The position numbers and the translations under genes were made by a program. A stretch of DNA of 9,834 bases, taken from positions 1 to 9,834 of the forward strand of contig JAHDEU010000046.1 of the NCBI GenBank assembly GCA_020628635.1, written 5' to 3'. Of the stretch, positions 6,588 to 9,834 are shown piece by piece. The stretch's first letter is position 1, and each line of letters begins with the position of its first letter. The notes beneath the pieces are model-generated. The model worked only from the letters and a program-made list of their open reading frames with translations, was not told where the DNA came from and did not search any database. Source of the stretch: Hellea sp. GTDB lineage: Bacteria; Pseudomonadota; Alphaproteobacteria; Caulobacterales; Maricaulaceae.

Positions 6588-7721
6588 TTGACAGTGCGCG
6601 CACTCATTTTGGTCGCTGCCGGACGCGGCGAACGCGCGGGCGGAGGAATCCCGAAGCAATACAGGGTGGTAGCGGAGAAACCACTGCTGCAGCACACGAT
6701 CGACGCCGCACAATCGCTGGGCTTGTTCGCCAGAACCGTGGTGGTCGTCGCGGCGGGTGACAGCCGCATCGGACAGCTTGTGGGCGGATTCCGATCGGTC
6801 ACGGGGGGAGCGACGCGAACGGCATCTGTGCGCGCCGGGCTGGAATCACTGCGCGATGCGGGCGTGGACGAGGTCTACATACATGACGGCGCGCGGCCGT
6901 TTCTGACGCGCGCTCTGGTCGAGCCTTTGATGGAGGCTTTGGAAACACATGACGGCGCCGTGCCGGGCCTTGCGATCGTCGATGCGATCAAGGGCGAGGA
7001 CTTCGCGAGCGTGGACCGTGACCGCCTGAAACGTGTGCAGACACCGCAGGCCTTTCGCTACCCGGCGATCATGGCCGCCTTCGACGCCCTAGCTCCCGAC
7101 GCCAGCGCTCATGACGATATCGCCGTGGCGCGCGAGGCCGGGCTGAACCTCGCCTTCACGCCCGGGCTTGAGGCCAATTTCAAAGTGACAGTGCCGTCCG
7201 ACTTCGCCAAGGCGCAAGGAATGTTGACTGGCCCCTCAATGACGGTTTCCGGTTCCGGCTTCGACGTCCACCGGCTGGAAACATCGGACAAGCCACTGAT
7301 GATCTGCGGTGTGGAGGTGGACAGCCCTCTCGCGCTCGTCGGCCATTCCGACGCGGATGTCGGCCTGCATGCGCTGACTGACGCGATCCTCGGCGCAGTC
7401 GCGAACGGAGACATCGGCGACCACTTCCCGCCGTCCGATCCGCAATGGAAAGGCGCGAGCTCCGACCGCTTTCTCGCCCACGCCATCGCGCTCGCAGGTG
7501 AGGCGGGCGCCACGCTCGTCCATGCCGACATCACGCTGATCTGCGAACGCCCCAAGGTGAAGCCCTATCGCGAGGCGATGCGTGCCAAGGTCGCCGAGAT
7601 CACGGGACTCTCCCTCGCCCGCGTGTCCGTGAAAGCGACTACGACGGAACGTCTCGGCTTCACCGGCCGCCGCGAGGGCGTCGCCGCGCAGGCCGTTGCG
7701 ACCGTGGAACTGCCCCGATGA
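6588..7721 (+). CDS. ispDF: Bifunctional IspDF, methylerythritol phosphate pathway
   Basis: This fusion enzyme carries out two steps of isoprenoid precursor synthesis. IspD (2-C-methyl-D-erythritol 4-phosphate cytidylyltransferase) lies at residues 1 to about 214, and IspF (2-C-methyl-D-erythritol 2,4-cyclodiphosphate synthase) at about 217-377. IspD motifs: AAGRGERAGG at 10-19, PKQY at 22-25, HDGARP at 99-104 and QTPQAF at 151-156. IspF motifs: GFDVHRL at 224-230 with metal ligands D226 and H228, GHSDADV at 252-258, HALTDAILGA at 261-270 with ligand H261, GDIGDHFPP at 274-282 and ATTTERLGFTGR at 350-361. Both halves look intact, and 377 residues fits the fused family. The start is TTG at 6588; a GTG at 6594 is an alternative, and no good ribosome binding site decides between them. 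It overlaps cinA by four bases and is divergent from dusB. Confidence 0.96.
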   Translation: MTVRALILVAAGRGERAGGGIPKQYRVVAEKPLLQHTIDAAQSLGLFARTVVVVAAGDSRIGQLVGGFRSVTGGATRTASVRAGLESLRDAGVDEVYIHDGARPFLTRALVEPLMEALETHDGAVPGLAIVDAIKGEDFASVDRDRLKRVQTPQAFRYPAIMAAFDALAPDASAHDDIAVAREAGLNLAFTPGLEANFKVTVPSDFAKAQGMLTGPSMTVSGSGFDVHRLETSDKPLMICGVEVDSPLALVGHSDADVGLHALTDAILGAVANGDIGDHFPPSDPQWKGASSDRFLAHAIALAGEAGATLVHADITLICERPKVKPYREAMRAKVAEITGLSLARVSVKATTTERLGFTGRREGVAAQAVATVELPR

Positions 7722-8224
7722 CCGATCCCGTACTGGCCGACATCTTCAAGCGCTCCGCCGACCTGCTCGACGCCGCGACGTCTGCCGGCGTCACCATCGG
7801 CGTGGCGGAAAGCTGCACGGGCGGCCTGCTCGGCGCGGCGATCACGGCAATGCCGGGCAGTTCGGCCGTTTTCGAAGGCGGCGTGCAGACCTATTCCAAC
7901 CGATTGAAACGAGAGCTGCTAGGCGTGCCGGACGCTCTGCTCGAAATACATGGCGCGGTCAGCGAGGAAGTCGCGCGGGCCATGGCGGCGGGTGCACGCG
8001 AGCGCCTTGGCGTGGACATCGCGCTTTCGATCACGGGCATTGCGGGTCCAGGCGGAGGCTCGGATGACAAGCCAGTCGGCACGCTTTGCTTCGGACTTGC
8101 CAGCGCGCAGGGCGTCATCTCCATGCGCAAGGTCTTCGCGGACCAGAGCCGCAACCGCGTGCGCGACCATGCCGTGCTGCACGCGCTCAGCCTGCTGACC
8201 GAGACGGCGCGCGGTCTAGGCTAG
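7718..8224 (+). CDS. cinA: CinA family protein, PncC-type nicotinamide-nucleotide amidohydrolase
   Basis: This is the stand-alone CinA C-terminal domain of 168 residues, without the N-terminal MoaB/MogA-like (COG1058) domain found in long CinA proteins. Proteins of this form hydrolyse nicotinamide mononucleotide to nicotinate mononucleotide in pyridine nucleotide recycling. Family motifs: AESCTGG at 30-36, PGSS at 46-49, YSN..K at 59-64, GAVSEEVA at 79-86, TGIAGPGGGS at 106-115, KPVGT at 118-122, and R145/R149 in the final helix. The ATG overlaps the ispDF stop (ATGA), so translation is coupled. The 3' end overlaps the convergent coq10 stop by nine bases. The enzyme activity is inferred from the family. 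Confidence 0.93.
   Translation: MTDPVLADIFKRSADLLDAATSAGVTIGVAESCTGGLLGAAITAMPGSSAVFEGGVQTYSNRLKRELLGVPDALLEIHGAVSEEVARAMAAGARERLGVDIALSITGIAGPGGGSDDKPVGTLCFGLASAQGVISMRKVFADQSRNRVRDHAVLHALSLLTETARGLG
8216..8224. other. Overlapping convergent stop codons of cinA and coq10
   Basis: The nine bases CTAGGCTAG hold both stops: TAG of cinA on the plus strand (8222-8224) and TAG of coq10 on the minus strand (8216-8218). The sequence is a near-palindrome with CTAG at each end. There is no room for a terminator between the genes, and none is visible beside it, so convergent transcripts must overlap. Confidence 0.8.
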
Positions 8225-8722
8225 GCTGACCCCGGCCGAACGGGCCTCTGCCAACACGTCGATCTCCGCGGTATGCGGCGCGACCTGTTCGCAATGGGTC
8301 TGGGCCTGTTCGACGAAGACATTGCGGATCATCACCTTGGCCTGGTCGAACTTCTGCCGCAGCAGCGACTCCAGCGGGAAGACCAGCCGGACTTCGACGT
8401 GGAAATCCACCAGGGTCGAGCCGTCGGACAGCGCGTGAAATGTCCAGCTATTGCGCAGCGCCTTGACCGGTCCGCCGCGCTGAGCTTTCTCCACGGTGAC
8501 CGTGCGTGCCGCATGGTCTATGGTCACGCGGGAGGCGAAGCTCTCGCGAATGCCCTTGTAAGCGATCATGGCCTCGGCCTCGAAACCGTCCGGCAGGTCG
8601 CGCGTCTTGCGCAGCGCCGCCATGGCCGGGACGAAGTCGGGATAGCGCTCCACATCGGTCACCAGCCCCATCACGCAGTCTGGCGCGTAGGGGATGCGCT
8701 CGGCGAAGCTCGTGGCTGGCAT
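8216..8722 (-). CDS. coq10: Coq10/RatA family START-like (SRPBCC) protein
   Basis: This small lipid-binding-fold protein belongs to the Coq10 family, which in mitochondria and alphaproteobacteria binds ubiquinone and supports respiration. Many annotation pipelines call the same family RatA toxin, after the E. coli member; in this setting that name is probably misleading. It has 168 residues. The diagnostic helix DVERYPDFVP lies at 23-32, then YKGIRESF at 55-62 and the NSWTF strand at 91-95. F107HVEVRLVFPL leads into the long C-terminal helix, which ends with FVEQAQTHCEQ. About 18 residues trail beyond the usual end. The ATG overlaps the lipA stop by one base (TGATG), so the two are co-translated. 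It converges with cinA. No catalytic residues are expected. Confidence 0.9.
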   Translation of the reverse strand: MPATSFAERIPYAPDCVMGLVTDVERYPDFVPAMAALRKTRDLPDGFEAEAMIAYKGIRESFASRVTIDHAARTVTVEKAQRGGPVKALRNSWTFHALSDGSTLVDFHVEVRLVFPLESLLRQKFDQAKVMIRNVFVEQAQTHCEQVAPHTAEIDVLAEARSAGVSLA

Positions 8723-9672
8723 CAGTGACCGAGCTTCAGCAGACGCGCCGCGCGCAGCTCCGCGAAGTCGCTATCGGCATGGTAGGAGGAGCGGGTCAGC
8801 GGACTGGCCGACACCATGAGGAAGCCCTTGGCGCGGGCGATGGTCTCATAGGCCTTGAACTCGTCGGGTGTGACGAACCGTTCCAGCTTGGCATGGCGGC
8901 GGGTCGGCTGGAGATATTGGCCGATGGTCAGGAAGTCGATCCCGGCCGCGCGCATGTCGTCCATGACCTGCATGACTTCCTGCTTGGTCTCGCCCAGCCC
9001 GACCATCAGGCCGGATTTGGTGAACTGGCTCGGATCGCGTTCCTTGACCTTCTCCAGCAGGCGGAGGCTGTGGTAGTAGCGCGCGCCCGGACGGATGGAG
9101 AGATAGAGGCGCGGAACGGTCTCCAGATTGTGGTTGAACACGTCCGGCTTGGCGTCGATCACCGCCTCCGCCGCGCCCGCTTTTCGCAGGAAGTCGGGCG
9201 TCAGGATTTCAATGGTGGTCTTCGGTGATGCCGCGCGAATGGCGTCGATCACATCGACGAAGTGCTGCGCGCCTCCGTCCGGCAGGTCGTCGCGGTCGAC
9301 TGACGTGATGACGACGTGGGCCAGCTCCATCTCGCGCACGGCTTCCGCGATCTTGGTCGGCTCATAGGCATCGACTTCCTGCGGCAGGCCCGTCGCGACA
9401 TTGCAGAAGGCGCAGGCCCGCGTGCAGACTTCGCCCAGGATCATGAAGGTCGCATGGGACTTCTCCCAGCATTCGCCGATATTGGGACAGGCGGCTTCCT
9501 CGCAGACCGTGACGAGGCCCTTGTCCTTCACCAGCTTGCGCGTCTTGGCATAGCCCTCGGACGTCGGGGCCTTGACGCGGATCCATTTCGGCTTGCGCAG
9601 GACTTCGGTCTTGGGCCGGTTGGCCTTCTCCGGATGGCGCGGGCGCTTCTGGATGTCGATGAGGGTAGCCAT
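8722..9672 (-). CDS. lipA: Lipoyl synthase LipA (radical SAM)
   Basis: LipA inserts two sulfur atoms into protein-bound octanoyl groups to make lipoyl cofactor for pyruvate and 2-oxoglutarate dehydrogenases and the glycine cleavage system. It has 316 residues from the ATG at 9672. The auxiliary [4Fe-4S] cluster ligands are C57, C62 and C68 in [12 protein letters not shown], plus the C-terminal RSSY serine (294-297). The radical SAM cluster ligands are C83, C87 and C90 in CTRACAFC. Other family motifs are [11 protein letters not shown] at 124-134, [12 protein letters not shown] at 179-190, SGLMVGLGE at 220-228 and [10 protein letters not shown] at 251-260. The open frame extends to a TTG at 9747, but the alphaproteobacterial family starts at the equivalent of [14 protein letters not shown], so 9672 is preferred. 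No clear ribosome binding site precedes either start. In many alphaproteobacteria lipA follows the pyruvate dehydrogenase genes; here nothing upstream is visible. Confidence 0.96.
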   Translation of the reverse strand: MATLIDIQKRPRHPEKANRPKTEVLRKPKWIRVKAPTSEGYAKTRKLVKDKGLVTVCEEAACPNIGECWEKSHATFMILGEVCTRACAFCNVATGLPQEVDAYEPTKIAEAVREMELAHVVITSVDRDDLPDGGAQHFVDVIDAIRAASPKTTIEILTPDFLRKAGAAEAVIDAKPDVFNHNLETVPRLYLSIRPGARYYHSLRLLEKVKERDPSQFTKSGLMVGLGETKQEVMQVMDDMRAAGIDFLTIGQYLQPTRRHAKLERFVTPDEFKAYETIARAKGFLMVSASPLTRSSYHADSDFAELRAARLLKLGH

Positions 9673-9754
9673 TGGGAGAGGATGTGGCCCGGGCGCGGAG
9701 GATTCACAAGTGCGCAGTTGCAGGGCCGGGTTGACGGAATGACGCAAATGAAAG

Positions 9755-9767
9755 GCGCGCTGCGCGC
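9755..9767. repeat. Small GC hairpin upstream of lipA
   Basis: GCGCG (9755-9759) and CGCGC (9763-9767) form a five-base-pair stem with a CTG loop in the non-coding stretch before lipA. There is no T-run after it. In a high-GC genome this can arise by chance, and no function is assigned. Confidence 0.3.
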
Positions 9768-9782
9768 GGCTTGTATGTTGTG

Positions 9783-9834
9783 TCCCCCTCCACCACCGCT
9801 GCGCGGCGGTCCCCCTCCCCCTTGCGGGGGAGGA
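9783..9834. repeat. C-rich intergenic double-hairpin repeat, cut by window end
   Basis: The motif TCCCCCTCC occurs twice (9783-9791 and 9810-9818), flanking an inverted repeat ACCGCT / GGCGGT (9795-9800 and 9805-9810, one G-T pair). A second perfect eight-base-pair stem follows, CCTCCCCC (9814-9821) with GGGGGAGG (9826-9833) around a TTGC loop. Modular palindromes of this make-up are commonly scattered between genes in alphaproteobacterial genomes (recalled, not searched). Its position at the window edge suggests an unresolved multi-copy element. Bases 9673-9782 hold no gene and no convincing promoter for lipA. Confidence 0.6.

Noticed and set aside
6588..6593. TTGACA as a -35 box for ispDF
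   Set aside because: It coincides with the likely TTG start codon, and no -10-like hexamer lies about 17 bases downstream, so the match is probably chance.
6538..6603. Longer dusB starting at 6603
   Set aside because: It would overlap the ispDF coding start and add 22 residues that the DusB family lacks. A GGAGG site supports a start at 6537.
8216..8722. RatA toxin of a toxin-antitoxin system
   Set aside because: No antitoxin (RatB/RnfH-like) gene is adjacent. The gene is coupled to lipA in a conserved housekeeping order, which fits a Coq10-type role better.
9673..9747. Longer LipA starting with TTG at 9747
   Set aside because: The extra 25 residues are Pro- and Ser-rich without family counterpart, while the ATG at 9672 matches the known alphaproteobacterial LipA N-terminus.

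Overview
The window looks like a high-GC alphaproteobacterial chromosome fragment, probably near the Caulobacterales/Maricaulales/Hyphomonadaceae. This placement is inferred from three things: the gene order (lipA, coq10, cinA, ispDF, dusB, ntrB, ntrC, ntrY, ntrX), the fused IspDF enzyme, and an NtrC that lacks the sigma-54 contact loop. No rRNA, tRNA, CRISPR array or transposase was seen. The window may be a whole short contig, because both ends look like assembly boundaries.

Layout. Bases 1 to about 280 read on the plus strand as the middle of a luciferase-like (LLM class) flavin oxidoreductase. This fragment runs head-on into a truncated ntrX. From about 245 to 6537 the minus strand carries a tightly packed operon, transcribed in the order dusB, ntrB, ntrC, ntrY, ntrX. 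Four-base ATGA start/stop overlaps occur at dusB/ntrB, ntrB/ntrC and ntrY/ntrX. The only gap is about 92 bases between ntrC and ntrY, which holds a possible promoter. Divergent from dusB, ispDF and cinA run on the plus strand (6588-8224), again with an ATGA overlap. They converge on coq10, which lies downstream of lipA on the minus strand. The last 160 bases hold no gene. They end in a C-rich, hairpin-forming repeat that is cut by the window edge.

Functions. The ntr genes encode two sensor kinase/regulator pairs. NtrB-NtrC reads nitrogen status through PII. NtrY-NtrX is a membrane-sensor pair linked to nitrogen, redox or envelope signals. DusB modifies tRNA. IspDF makes isoprenoid precursors. 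CinA (PncC type) recycles pyridine nucleotides. The Coq10-like protein supports ubiquinone function, and LipA makes lipoate.

Main points of interest: (1) NtrC keeps its ATPase core but has lost the GAFTGA loop, so it probably does not work through sigma-54; (2) the LLM/ntrX junction near 255-300 shows similarity to both genes, on opposite strands, across the same bases, which suggests a chimera joined at a short shared sequence; (3) a terminal hairpin repeat probably broke the assembly. I found no new multi-gene system. Most of the window is conserved housekeeping content.
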